Assembly: GCA_003996215.1 (NCBI GenBank)
Contig: QJPP01001789.1
Span: 310,001 to 374,000 of the forward strand
Direction of reading: 5' to 3'
DNA from: Jaltomata sinuosa
Taxonomy: Eukaryota; Streptophyta; Magnoliopsida; Solanales; Solanaceae
DNA length: 64,000 nucleotides
Below, piece by piece: positions 1-10,990 of this stretch. A program made the translations under genes and the position numbers. The stretch's first letter is position 1, and every line of letters starts with the position of its first letter. A model generated the notes under the pieces. That model saw nothing but the letters and a program-made list of their open reading frames with translations. It was not told the origin of the DNA and searched no databases.

Positions 1-310
1 CCCGCCTTACAAATGGGACACCAAAGGTTGGTCCGCCTTACAAATGGGACACCTTAGGCTTGTCCGCCTTACAAATGAACATTCAGGAGCGTTCGCCTTA
101 CAAAGGAACACTCCAGGCTTGTTCGCCTTACAAATGAACATTCAGACTCGTTCGCCTTACAAATGAACATGTAGGCTCGTTCGCCTTACAAAGGGACACT
201 TCAGGCTTGTTCTCCTTACAAATGAACATTCAAGCTCGTTCGCCTTACAAAGGAACACTTCAGGCTCATTCGCCTTACAAATGTACACTTAGGCTCGTTC
301 GCCTTACAAT
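1..310 (+). repeat. ~30-bp tandem repeat in the Tat 3' untranslated region
   Basis: About ten diverged head-to-tail units of roughly 29-30 bp, each with the core TTCGCCTTACAAATGAACA followed by TTCAGGCTC or a variant. The array may continue to the left of the window. Such arrays between the last ORF and the 3' LTR are typical of Tat/Ogre elements. No coding sense was seen. Confidence 0.9.
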
Positions 311-933
311 AAGACATCTTCTTTTGGCCCTACAAAATATATAAATTATTTTAAAAAAAAAATCCTTACGTACTTACATCCACAGGTTTAACAACTGATG
401 ATTTCTCTTCAAAGTTTTAAACTGGGGCAGAATTTTTGAGGTTCCTCAAAAATACTGCAACAACATTAAAAGGATAAGTTGTCTCACCTCTTCTCTTCAT
501 TATTATTATTTATTACTATTTTGCGCCACATTAGTCAATACTTCTCTATACTAATGAGCTAACAATTTTATCTAGTTGTGCAGGCAAGACAAGAAACGGC
601 TAAGAGCAATTCTTCAAAGCATGATTCTTTATTCGCAAATCATATTCACATTCCATTTTGCTCATACTCTAACCTTGTCAACTGTGTTATCCTGATTCAA
701 AACTCATATTTGTCAATTTTAGTTAGGGATCTTGTTCGTCCCTAAATCTAGAACTACACAAGGCCTGATTCTCGTAAGACCCGAGATATGTAAGCGACTT
801 GAAAACCAAAGTCTCGGCCGCAACACTTTTGCAATCCCCTTTTGCTTTTCGGATTCAGGAGAATTAATCGTCAGGTCAGACAAAATTGGCTACTAGTCAA
901 CATTCCTTGCCCGCCAATTCATCCTTCATTCCC
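311..933 (+). other. non-coding 3' untranslated sequence of the Tat-like element
   Basis: No ORF of interest. It contains a segment at about 745-830 (core GGCCTGATTCTCGTAAGAC) that resembles the conserved 3' leader upstream of the polypurine tract in Tat elements. Otherwise I see only AT-rich sequence. Confidence 0.55.
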
Positions 934-951
934 GAACAAGGAAGGGGCAGC
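934..951 (+). other. polypurine tract of the Tat-like element
   Basis: The purine-rich stretch GAACAAGGAAGGGGCAGC lies directly against the LTR start TGTTGACACC. This is the position and composition expected for the plus-strand primer site in reverse transcription. Confidence 0.75.
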
Positions 952-3900
952 TGTTGACACCCAATTTTGACCTCTCTATACCTCTCTCGGGCTATTATTA
1001 TACTAATTATTGTTATTTTTTAAGCTTAATTTTCCTCGCGTATTGCTTTTATTTACTAAGTAAATCACGTTTTTATCGTCATCGTGATACTTTTAAATTC
1101 GTATACAATTTTTTTAATATATAATTTATTTCATATTATTACTATTTTTCCATATATTTCATATGATATTACATGTCATTTATTTTACGTACAATATATA
1201 TACGTAATTTATTTATTTTTAAAATAATTTATCTTTTGATAATTATCGTTAACTATTATTTTATCTACTAAATTTTATATACGTAGTAGTTTATTTATTA
1301 AATAGCCATCCGAATTCAATTTTCAATCTCAAATTATTTAAATCCTAGTCCCTTCCTACCCAGTTTATTTCAATTTTAGCCTAAATTGAGCTAATTTGAC
1401 CGAATTTTAAATCCCAAGTCCAATTTAATCTCAGCCGTTGATCTAATACGATCAACGGCCGAGATCAAACCCTTTTCTTCTTTCCTTTTTAAACAAGACA
1501 CCCCCAAACCTAACCCCATTCTCCTTCACCCCCCACCAGCCGCCTCCACCCCTGATCTCTCTCTCTCCTCTCTTCATCTCCTCCAACCACTGCCGCCGCT
1601 CCACTTCTCCGCCCGTCACCGCTACAAATACCGACCGGCGGAACCACCCAGATTTCCCCACTTTCTCCACCACCCACCGCTATAAACCAGCCACCAACAC
1701 CCTCTTCCTTATTCCCCGCTACTGCGACCAGAAAACCCCAGCCGCGACCTCTTTTCCCCCACCATTCTTTCTCTCCCCCTCTCTCTATATTTTCGGTAAA
1801 CAACCACCAAACAGACTTGCCACCTCCCCTCTCTATATTTTTGGGTTAAGCTCTGGTGAAGAAGGCCCTGCTAACATCACATCACTAATACTGTTGGTGA
1901 AATGCATTCGATAGTGTTTAACACTCATGGACCGCATCTTATCAGGTTACTGAGCGTAACTTATGGCAGGCTCAATTCATCTCTGGATGATCTTTTGGTG
2001 TTTGTTTTGTAGTTACCCCTCTATTTAGATTCATTTCTCGGCTGATTTTTGAAATTAGAGAATTTGTGCAAGTGTAGTGATTATTTTCATTCAAAGCATG
2101 TTGGTTCTTACTTCTGCTATATCAGGATGTTGTCACGTGCACTATGTTTTAATACTTTGTCACATTTGAATTAGCTACTGATTATCATGGAATATGTGTT
2201 TGTTTAGTCTAATGTCATCGTCTAAACACATTGTGATGCTCCATTCTAAATTCACTTTCATGATCAATCTAATGTTGAATCAATTATCGAACTAAATATA
2301 GATTTGGTTAATTATTTGCCTGAGTATGGTAGTGTAATGACTTTAGAACTTGTCTAATTTTGATAACCTTGTGTAAAATTTGATTTCTCTGGCTAAGTTG
2401 ATTCATTGATAGCTCTGTGATTAAATATGGCATCTAGAGATTTGACTTCATCCAAAAGTAGTTGTAGTAATCATGTAGTTATGGAAAGTTGATCTATTTT
2501 AGCACCCAAATAAATTCTTCTTCCTTCTCTTCTTCTTCCTTTAATTGTGACAGATTTTGAATTTTCTTATTTTGGTAAGCTTGGATTGTGTTAAGATTAA
2601 TTTGATTGAGGAAAATCTTTTATGATTCATACCCTTTCCTTTTCTTTCCCATGGCTAATTGAGACAACTTTGGTACTTGGCCATTTATAGTAAAGATCTT
2701 ATCCATCTGACACTTAATTGAGAATATTATGTGGCTGATTTGTGTGTTGTTTATTTCAAAATATGTGACAACTTCTTTACATGTTATTATGGAGTTTGTT
2801 TGACACAAAAATAAACTCAATTACTCTGTTTAAGGGAAGGATCCCCACAGAGAGGGCCTTAAACATATCCTAAACCTTGACATGGGCAATGCCTAGAAAC
2901 CTTGAGGTTCTCGTGAAACTTTGCGATGTCAGGGACTAGTATTAGGAATCGTTTTAGGCTCCTTTGCATTTTTGTATATTTATCTTTAACAGGTTCTTTG
3001 CTAGCATTTGGTTGAGACCTTGAAGAGTTGCCAGGATTTGGGAGTCTCCAAGATTTAGATCTGTTTATTTTATTTCTCATTCATTTATTTGGTCCGTAAT
3101 ATTTTGTATAAACTTCGATAAATAAATGAAATTTAGGGGAACTGCTACGGGGGAGGGGCAAACTACGTGCTACTTTCTTAATCGTAAACCATAGAAATTA
3201 TGCCTATAAGATTTCTGTTGATATCATTTATTAGAAATTATGCCTATAGGAGTGTATTAATATCGTTTGTTAGAAATCATGTTTTAGGTTTTAAAATCCG
3301 CTTTGTCTTTTAAAAAATCAGAAATCGTGCTTATATGATATTTCTATTTCAACATGTTAAATATAATATTATTTACCTAGAAACCATGCTTATAGGCTTA
3401 AAACTGTTTTCAGTTGTGAAACCACGCCTAAGAGTCAAATCCGTTTTAGCATATTAAAGTCATTTTCAGCATGTTTAAATCTGTTAAATTTAATTCAGCA
3501 TATTAAAGCCAGTTTCAGCATGTTTAAATCTGTCAAATTAAATTCAGCATATTAAAGTTAGTTTCAGCATGTTTAAATCTGTTAAATTTAATTCAGCATA
3601 TTAAAGTCAGTTTCAACATGTTTAAATCTGTTAAATTTAATTCAGCATATTAAAGTCAGTTTCAGCATGTTTAAATCTATCCAAATTTAATTCAGCATAT
3701 TAAAGCCAGTTTCAGCATGTTTAAATCTGTCCAAATTTAATTCAGCATATTAAAGCCATTTTCAGCATGTTTAAATCTGTCAAATTTAAGTCAGTATATT
3801 AAAATCAGTTTCAGCATATTTAAAATCAGTCTTAGTATATTAAATGGTTGTCGTTTATGGACTTAAGTTAGTTTCAGCATGCTAAATAATTTGAAGCTTT

Positions 3901-4877
3901 GTTCATAAGACTTTCATTAAACAACTTTCTCATAGGATTAATTAATAAATGTTTTTGCACGTTTTCATCGCTAGATATCATGCTACATAAAGTGTTAATT
4001 GTACGAATGGTGAGGCCTATGTGAGATCATTTATGTGCTACTTGTTCACCTGTCCAGGTATGTTTTGATTGACGTTAACCCCGTGTCTAAGTAGGAAACC
4101 TAAGATTTTATTTGTCTAGATCCATATCCAGTTAGTAAGTCCAATTCTTCTTGGACATTAAGTTGGGACGGGTAGGCATACTAAGGTACGCTAGATTTTT
4201 TATTTCTTTAGTACGCTCCTAGGAATAATAATCTTAATAACCAATTTAGGCGGGTAAAAGGATGGATATGATGGAAATCGACCCGAGCATAATACGACAA
4301 TGTCTTTGGAATTGTCTCCGATAATAAGCCGGGCGCTGATCCGAATAGGTTAGAATTAACCTAAGTTTGTTTCTTTCCATTTGTTTGGGGTAGTTAACTA
4401 AGTCACTTAGTAATTAAGTTATCTTCTTTATATCATTGTGTAAATTCTATTCTCTCGCTTATCTCTTACTTGTTCATGTATTTTAATTGTGATTCACGCC
4501 TATTTCTTTCTTACTTAGATTTATTAATAACTTAATTAGAGCCTAACTTATCTGTTTCTTTTTAAAATAAGATTTTTACTTTAACTTATTAACCGACCTT
4601 TGTTTATCACATAATTCCCCACATATATAACGAATCTGGCAGGGACCCACATTTGTGGACCTCGAAAGGTGCTTAACACCTTCCTTTCGAGGTAACTTGA
4701 ACCCTTACCCGATTTCTGGTTGCGTAGACTTAAAAATAAAATTTAATTGTAATTAGTTAGAACGGTGCCCTAACGCGCCTTAAATTTGTTAGGTGATGAC
4801 TCTTCACTCTCTTTTCCTAAAAGAGAGTTGTCACGTCGAATCCCACTTTTTCGCGAGAAAAATGGGGTGCGACAACA
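952..4877 (+). repeat. 3' LTR of the Tat-like element (3.9 kb)
   Basis: Starts TGTTGACACC and ends GCGACAACA. The unusual length (3926 bp) fits Tat/Ogre elements. Inside are a TATA-like TTTTTAAACA near 1487, a C-rich leader at 1500-1850, an array of ~49-bp repeats at about 3437-3850, and near the end a short hairpin around 4668-4692 where CGAAAGGTG faces CACCTTCCTTTCG. Short ORFs on the minus strand at 1452-1803 come from the C/T-rich leader and do not look like proteins. The matching 5' LTR is outside the window, so age and target duplication cannot be judged. Confidence 0.8.
3437..3850 (+). repeat. ~49-bp tandem repeat inside the Tat LTR
   Basis: About eight units built from TTCAGCATGTTTAAATCTGT plus AAATTTAATTCAGCATATTAAAGTCAGT-type sequence. 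Units differ by single-base changes (for example GTTAAATTT against GTCCAAATTT), so the array expanded some time ago. It is AT-rich and non-coding. Confidence 0.9.
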
Positions 4878-5002
4878 GTTCTGTCTGAGGGTTGAGGAAC
4901 CAGGTGCCACACTTGATTTCTCTCAAAATGATGAAGCTCTTCTTGCATGGCATTCACCCAATCAGCATCCTTCAGTTCTTCCTTGATATTTTTTGGCTCA
5001 AT
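4878..5002 (-). pseudogene. start of copia reverse transcriptase domain (truncated)
   Basis: Minus-strand translation reads IEPKNIKEELKDADWVNAMQ and continues through HHFERNQVWHLVP to the edge. This is the conserved beginning of the copia RVT_2 domain. It is in the same frame as the integrase ORF upstream but separated from it by a TAG at 5003-5005, where related elements have a sense codon. The domain is cut off by the Tat LTR, so no RT catalytic motif is present here. Confidence 0.85.
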
Positions 5003-6255
5003 CTATGAGATGAATGCTGAGAATTCAACCATAGCTCTAGACTTGGACCTGGTGTGGATGCCAGAGTCCAAGGGAGAGATCAGATTGTCCAAAGGGTGAG
5101 AGGATATGTGCTTCCAGTGGGAGACTTGAGTAACATATTGTTCAGAACTCATACCTGGTCCCTCTGAGGTTTGATAAGCAGGAGAGGGAGGGACTAAGGT
5201 TGAGGTTATGTCAAGACTGATCGTATCCGCTGAGATTTTAGAGGTGTTCACCTTTTGGGAAACACCGACATGTCTTTCTTCTGCCTCAGCTATAGCTTCA
5301 TCAGGTCCCTCGAACTCATTGAGGGAATCTTTTTGAATCTGAAAAAGTTCATCAAGCTCATCATCATTTAAAGCACCCTTTTCATCCAGGTTCCCAGACT
5401 TATTGAAGATAACATGAACACTTTCCTCCACACATTGAGTCCTTTTATTGAATATTCTGTAGGCCTTGCTGGTTGAGGAGTAGCCTACAAAGATTCCTTC
5501 ATAACTCTTGGGATCAAACTTCCCAAGAGGGTCCTTTCCATTGTTTAGAACAAAGCACTTGCACCCAAAAGCATGAAGATAACTCAGCTTGGGCTTTTTC
5601 TGGTAGAGGAGCTCATATGGGGTTTTCTCCAACATGGACCTGATCATGCATTTGTTAATCACATAGCATGTTGTGTTAACTGCCTCAGCCTAGAAACTTT
5701 TAGGAACATCTCCATCAATTAGCATAGTTTGAGCAATATCAGCTAGGGTTCTGTTCTTTCTCTCAACCACACCATTTTGTTGTGGTGTTCTTGGAGCAGA
5801 GAAGTTGTATCCAATGCCATGCTCAGAATAGAATTCAACAAAACTTGCATTTTCAAATTCAGTTCCATGGTCTGTTCGAAGACAAATGATTTTGAGGTTC
5901 AGCTTGACTTGAATCTGCTTGGCAAATATGGCAAATACTGGGAAAGTCTCATCCTTGCTTTTTAGAAACATGGTCTAGGTGAACCTTGAGAAGTCATCTA
6001 CGATCACAAAGATGTACCTCTTCCCTCCTCGACTAGGAACTTTGACTGGACCACAAAGATCCATATGAAGGAGACAAGGGGCTTAGATGTGCTTACTTCC
6101 TTCTTGTTCTTGAATGAGGACTTGACATGCTTGCCCTTGGCATATGCATCACACACTTTGCCTTCTGGAAATTTTACCTTGGGCAAACCACGTACCAGGT
6201 CCCTTGAGATCAGCTAGTTTAGAAGAGAACAACTGACATGTCCCAATCTCCTGTG
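5003..6255 (-). pseudogene. copia integrase, frameshifted
   Basis: Three minus-strand pieces make up the integrase. At 6186-6004 lies the end of the zinc-binding part (KGKHVKSSFKNKK). At 5971-5690 is the catalytic core, with RTDHGTEFEN (second acidic residue) and NGVVERKNRT (third acidic residue, Glu). At 5662-5003 is the C-terminal part, with FGCKCFVLNNGKD and the GIFVGYSSTSKAYR motif. The pieces are in different frames or separated by stops, so no single protein could be made. The enzyme would insert element DNA into the nuclear genome. The region continues the protease fragment at 6256-6534. Confidence 0.85.
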
Positions 6256-6534
6256 CTATAGATCAGTATTGTCATCTTGGACCTTCAAGCAGGTAAGATC
6301 TCCTCCAGAAATAGAGTCAAGATCTGTAATACACATGTTCTTGTGTCTTCTTGCCACTAAAATGATTTCTCCTGCTAAGAGATTGGTGACAGTGCAGCAA
6401 ACAGATAGAAACTTGACCTCATTCCCTTTGTCACAAATTTGGGACACACTGAGTAGACTGTACTTCAATCCATTTACATAATACACATTTTCAATGACAT
6501 GTGCTAGAGACTTGTCAACACTTCCAACACCAAG
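6256..6534 (-). pseudogene. copia protease/linker segment, left side of the Athila insertion
   Basis: Minus-strand translation contains GVGSVDKSLAHVIENVYYVN and GLKYSLLSVSQICDKGNEVK, typical of the stretch between the copia protease active site and the integrase zinc finger. Its upstream partner, with the active site, lies at 19793-19965 on the other side of the Athila element. The ORF appears to run further to 6699 only because it reads into Athila LTR sequence. Confidence 0.85.
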
Positions 6535-6539
6535 GATGT
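6535..6539. other. target-site duplication GATGT, left copy (Athila insertion)
   Basis: GATGT directly precedes the LTR start TGATGTGCC. The same five bases follow the other end of the element at 19788-19792. Five-bp duplications are normal for Ty3/gypsy insertion. Confidence 0.9.
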
Positions 6540-6708
6540 TGATGTGCCGATATTCTACGGCACATTTGACGCCTTTAACTAACAATACTCGCAAGTTTTT
6601 GAGCAACCTTTTGTGGTTTTTGATGTTTTTATGTTGTATTTGCAGGAAATGGAGACAAGGATAGAAAGGAATTGAAAAATACTCAAAACTAAGTAACACT
6701 GGTTAGGA

Positions 6709-7045
6709 TTGACGAAGGGCCTGACGGCTCGTCACACGGGTGACTGACCGTCAGGGGAGCCACCAAACCTGGAAGTAGCTAAAGGATGCACTGGTTATGG
6801 TGACAGTTGGCATGATGGCCCGTCACACCCATGACTGCCCATCATACAAGCCATCAAATTAGAGCTTAATGAGATCATGCACTGGTTATGGGTGACGGTT
6901 GGCGTGACGGGCCATCACACCTGTGAATGACCATCAGCCAAGCCGTCAAGTTAGAGCTAATGGAGACCATGTACTGGTTATGGGTGACAGTTGGCGTGAC
7001 GGACCATCACACCTGTGACTGACCGTCATCCAAGCCGTCAATGTG
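6709..7045 (+). repeat. ~90-bp TGACG-rich tandem repeat in the 5' LTR
   Basis: Units begin near 6788, 6874 and 6964 with GCACTGGTTATGG and contain TGACGGTTGGCGTGACGG followed by an inverted CCGTCA. A related copy stands at 6710. In intact units the two TGACG starts are exactly 12 bp apart (6710 and 6722; 6893 and 6905). Several units carry G-to-A or C-to-T decay inside the motif. Confidence 0.85.
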
Positions 7046-7087
7046 AAGCGGGACTCTGAAATCTCTATTTTTGGACTTTATTTCCTG

Positions 7088-7100
7088 GATTGCTATAAAT
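7088..7100 (+). promoter_or_regulatory. probable TATA box of the Athila LTR
   Basis: GCTATAAATACCC is a near-consensus plant TATA box. It lies directly downstream of the TGACG repeat array and is kept unchanged in the 3' LTR near 18850. No transcript start can be seen from sequence alone. Confidence 0.55.
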
Positions 7101-8037
7101 ACCCAGTGTTAGGGTTATTTTAATTATTCATTAACTAATAGTTTGTGCGACGGTTTGAGTGACGTTTTGAGAGGAGAAAACACGACAAACACGTTTTTCT
7201 TATTATTATTATTCTTCCATTGTTCTTGGGATTTTGGCTTCTTGTTCTTGGATAATTGAAGCTTGTGTTCATATATCGTAAGAATATTTTATCTCTATTA
7301 TGAATATGATTATTTTCTCTTTCCCTAATAGCATGAGTAGCTAACTTCCCACAAATAGGGTTGTGGGAGCCATGGCAAAAGTAGCAATGTAAATTTTGGG
7401 TAGCATTGGGTTCAATCTATATGTTGTCATATCGTTAATCATTCATTATTAATGTTTTCTAGTGGTTGCAAATATTAGGACATGCCTAGGTTTAATTTGC
7501 TTGAGCAAAGAGATTAAAACCGAGAAATTTGATTAATTATGAGAATTCGAGACTACCAACTCTCGTCTTATGATTAATGCTGTAACTAGATTAATCTACT
7601 TGATGTTTAGGATTGAAATAAGAAAGTTCACCTTTTCAAGTTCGAGAGAATAGAAAAGGAAATTCGTCTATTTGGTTGAGAAACGTTTAGATGATACCAT
7701 TAATTCAATCACATCGTGATATGCATATAGAAAGAACACGGTTAAGTTTGAGTCAAAACTGTTACGACGCCATGGTGAACACTTCCCTAGTTCATTCTCA
7801 TATTGATTATTACTCGTTGAAACTTGTACATTATTATTTGCATTGTTCAAATATTGATCACACAAACCCCTCCCCCCATTTACCGGAAACTATTGATTAT
7901 TAGTCATCTAATTCACTAACGACTTGATTTGCACCTTATTCCCTGTGGGATCGACCCCAACCTCTGTTGGGTTCTATATTTGACGACGACCACTTACGCT
8001 TCTTAATTTGGAGTCGTAATTTGGGCGTATCAAATTT

Positions 8038-8055
8038 TAGCGCCGTTTCCGGGGA
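8038..8055 (+). other. tRNA-Asp primer binding site of the Athila-like element
   Basis: TAGCGCCGTTTCCGGGGA differs by two bases from the complement of the 3' end of plant tRNA-Asp. It starts five bases after the 5' LTR. This tRNA choice is characteristic of Athila elements. Confidence 0.85.
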
Positions 8056-8159
8056 ATGCGGTTGTTTATTAAGTCCGGTGTGTTTATTTGACTCTTAGTC
8101 GTACTTCCTGTTTTTACTTTTATTTGTTTTTTTGTTTGTTACAGGGTACTGAGTTGTGC

Positions 8160-9401
8160 ATGCCAAGTACCCGACGCTCGGGTGAACCAATATTACCCTA
8201 CGACCCCGAGCTCGCAAGAACGCTAAGACAAACCATGAATGCACAACAACAAGAGGCAGCGAGATTCGCTGCAGCTCAGCAAGCCCAACAACATTTGAAT
8301 GCTGATGGTATTAAGGATGATGTTGAGTTGAATGATGAGGTTTTAGTGGGTGAGGGCAGACCGACAGTTATTATTAACAATAATGCTCCAGAAGATCAGA
8401 GACCACAACAGCGAGGTAGGGGTCGACAGCAACCAAGGCAGTATGCTCTGGATGATGATGAGGATATCGACCTGGATGGAGTTGGTTCCACGAGGGCTAT
8501 TGCGCTTCCTCCGCTAGCGCCCGGGGCCAAGATCAACATTACTAGCACAATGCTCCAGCTGTTGAACTTAAAGGGACTGTTCCGTGGTGTTGCTGGTGAT
8601 GATCCAAACTGACACCTGATGAATTCTGTGGGTATCTACAAGTCATTTGAATTGCCTGGAGTAAGTCAGATAGCGATCAGGCTCAGATTGTTTCCGTTGT
8701 CTCTGTCTGATGAAGCAGCGTTATGGTTGACAGAGCTAACCCCCGACTATATCACAACCTGGGGAGAGTTGAAAGGAGCTTTCCTAGAAAGGTTCTTTCC
8801 TCCCTCCAGGATGATACATTTGAGGGATGAAATTAGCAATTTCAGACAACAACCTCATGAGGCTTTACACGAGACTTGGTTGGGGTTTAAGAAGAAGCTG
8901 ACACAATGCCTGAACCATCAGTTGACCAAAAATTTCCTAATGCAAACATTCTATAGGGCTCTGAATTCGGCTACCAAGCCGACACTGGATAACGCAGCAG
9001 GTGGAGCATTTATGGGTCTCACTTTTATTGAGGCCACAACTATTTTGGACAGGCTCACCAAAACCAACCAGGCTTGGCATACACGGGATACAGAGGTAGC
9101 AGCTAGCACTTATGCAATGGTTATATCAGCAGAGCAGCGCAGGAAGGAGGAAGAGAGGGATCAAGATATGGCCCATCTGAAAACGCAAATGAATTTATTG
9201 ACAAAACATTTGTTGTCAGGAGATATGGAGAAAGTGAAAGTTGTGGGTTCCCAAGGTAGGGCAGCAGAGTTTGAATCTGATGAGGAGGCTAATTATTTGG
9301 GGGGTTTCCAGGCCAATGGTCAGGGAAACCAAGGTCGGAACTATCAGAAGGACAATTACTATGAAAAAGCTGGCTACAGAGATCGTGATCAGGGGAACTA
9401 G
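8160..9401 (+). pseudogene. Athila gag (capsid polyprotein), broken by an in-frame stop
   Basis: The likely start is the ATG at 8160 (MPSTRRSGEPILPYDPELAR); an upstream in-frame start at 8088 lies in poorly conserved leader sequence. The retrotransposon Gag domain is clear after 8619, with DEAALWLTELTPDYITTWGE and a FFPPSRMIHLRDEISNF block. A TGA at 8610-8612 splits the N-terminal part from this domain in the same frame. A TAG at 9399-9401 ends the segment, but the same frame continues through to 9492 and beyond, so gag and pol were one polyprotein. Gag would package element RNA into particles in the cytoplasm. The C-terminal part is rich in Gly, Gln and Asn; I do not see a CCHC zinc knuckle. 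Confidence 0.88.
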
Positions 9402-10990
9402 AAAAATAAAACAGATAGAGGTGGGTTATACGTACCACCTGGTAATCGAGAAAGAGCTAGCAATGAGACAGGGACGTCTAAATTAGAGAATATGATGGCG
9501 AAGATGTTGTTGAATGTGGAATCTACTGACTCCGGATTCAAGGAAATGAAATCTGAATTATCATCAATGAGCCAATTGGTGGATTCTCATTCCACCTCAA
9601 TCAAGCAGCTAGAGCAACAAATGAGTCAAGTCTCGGCGTCGCTAAATCAAAGGAAAACTGGTACATTGCCGAGGGACACCATTCAAAACCCGAGAAACGA
9701 CGGAAATTGTATGGCAAAAACTACCAGAAGCGGTAATACATTACTGAAATCACATCCGATAATTCAAAAGCAGAAAGATGATGTTATTGATGAAGATGAG
9801 CTCATTGTTGATGAAAAGGTAAGTGATGAGGGTGTGGGTGTTCAAGTTAAAAAACCTATTTTGGTAGATGATGATTCTAAATTGCTCACAGAGAAGAGCA
9901 ACGAAGTTGAAAAACTTCCAAAACAAATGCCAAAGCCTCCTCCTCCTTTCCCTCAGAGGATCAAAAAGAAGGTGGAAGACGGGAAATTCCACAAGTTTAT
10001 CACCATGCTCAAGCAGATCTCTATGAATATCCCTCTGGTGGATGCGCTTGAACAAATGCCCGGTTATGCCAAGTTCATGAAGGACTTGATCACAAAGAAG
10101 AGGTCGGTAAGTTTTGAACCGGAACAAAACCTCCACCATTGTAGCACCATTTCATCAAGGTCGCTAGTCCAAAAGAAAGAAGACCCGGGTGCGTTCACTA
10201 TTCCTTCCACCATAGGGGAATTTAACTTTGCAAAAGCTCTTTGTGACTTGGGGGCTAGCATAAACTTGATGCCATTAGCCATCTACCAGCATTTGGGCTT
10301 AGGAGCTCCCAAACCGACGACTATGAGACTGTTGATGGCTGATAGATCTGTTAAACAGCCGGTGGGTATTTTGTACGATGTTCTTGTGAAGGTGGGGAAG
10401 TTCATCTTTCCGGCAGACTTCGTGATTTTGGACTGCGAAGTGGACTTTAAAGTCCCTATTATTTTGGGACGACCCTTCTTGGCAACTGGAAGAGTATTAG
10501 TAGATATGGAGAGCAACGAGTTGACTTTCAGGTTGAACGATGAAGTAGTGAAGTTTAATGTGTGCAAGTCAATGAGGCAACTGCGGGACATGAATGTCAT
10601 CTCGGTTATTGACGTTGTTGCCGAATTTGATGTGATTATTTCTGTTGAAGAGAGACTTGTTGTAGAGACGTTGGCAGCAGTCATGATGAACTTCGATGAT
10701 GATGACATCGAAGATTATGAAGAAATTGTAAATGTTGTGGTTGGAATGGGGTCATATTGTTACGCCCCAAAGAAATTAGATCTTGACTTGAAGAACAGAC
10801 CGACACCTCCTGCAAAGCCTTCTATTGAGGAAGCGCTGGTATTAGAGCTGAAAAAGTTGTCAGGCCATCTGAAGTATGCATTTTTAGGTGACAAAGATAC
10901 CTTACCTGTAATCATTGCGACAGACCTTGTGGAATCACAAGTTGAACCTTTACTATCCATACTGAGGAGACACAAGAGAGAAATGGTTGG
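9402..10990 (+). pseudogene. Athila gag-pol linker and aspartic protease
   Basis: Same frame as gag, after the TAG at 9399-9401. A region with coiled-coil character (about 9540-9660) and an acidic, Pro-rich linker (about 9780-9970) precede the retroviral-type protease. The protease has LCDLGASINLMPLAIYQHLG with the catalytic Asp codon at 10245-10247, and further on the VPIILGRPFLATGR motif that forms the family's second signature. It would cut the Gag-Pol precursor. The frame is lost by a one-base deletion at about 10980-10992, after which the continuation (ADIIGIPPGICTH) appears in another frame. Confidence 0.88.

Larger units (their letters stand above)
1..4877 (+). mobile_element. 3' part of a Tat/Ogre-like Ty3/gypsy LTR retrotransposon
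   Basis: Only the 3' end of this element is in the window: a repeat-rich 3' untranslated region (1-933), a polypurine tract (934-951) and a full 3' LTR (952-4877). The LTR begins TGTTGACACC and ends GCGACAACA, so its ends form the usual TG...CA inverted pair. Tandem repeats upstream of the 3' LTR, very long LTRs and a motif of the form AAGGTGCTTAACACCTTCC near the LTR end are features I know from Tat/Ogre elements of Solanaceae and legumes; no coding domain is present to confirm the lineage. It lies inside the copia element at 4878-22752, whose reading frame stops exactly at 4878. I infer that the rest of the copia element lies left of the window, beyond this element's missing 5' LTR. Confidence 0.8.
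6540..8032 (+). repeat. 5' LTR of the Athila-like element
   Basis: Begins TGATGTGCCGATATTC and ends GGGCGTATCA, matching the 3' LTR at 18279-19787 almost base for base. It holds a ~90-bp tandem repeat rich in TGACG motifs (about 6709-7045). A TATA-like CTATAAATACC at about 7091 lies downstream of that array and is a good candidate for the core promoter. The boundary was set by the GATGT duplication and by the point where the two LTRs stop matching. Confidence 0.92.

Noticed and set aside
1..310. CRISPR-like array
   Set aside because: Units are contiguous and diverged with no distinct spacers, and the context is a plant LTR retrotransposon.
1452..1803. Gly/Glu/Arg-rich minus-strand ORFs
   Set aside because: Lie in the C-rich leader of the Tat LTR; no conserved domain.
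6537..6541. Athila LTR start at TGTTGATG
   Set aside because: Using this start gives no target duplication; shifting to TGATGTGCC at 6540 gives a perfect GATGT on both sides.
9750..10708. Minus-strand ORFs opposite Athila pol
   Set aside because: Antisense shadows of the gag-pol reading frame.
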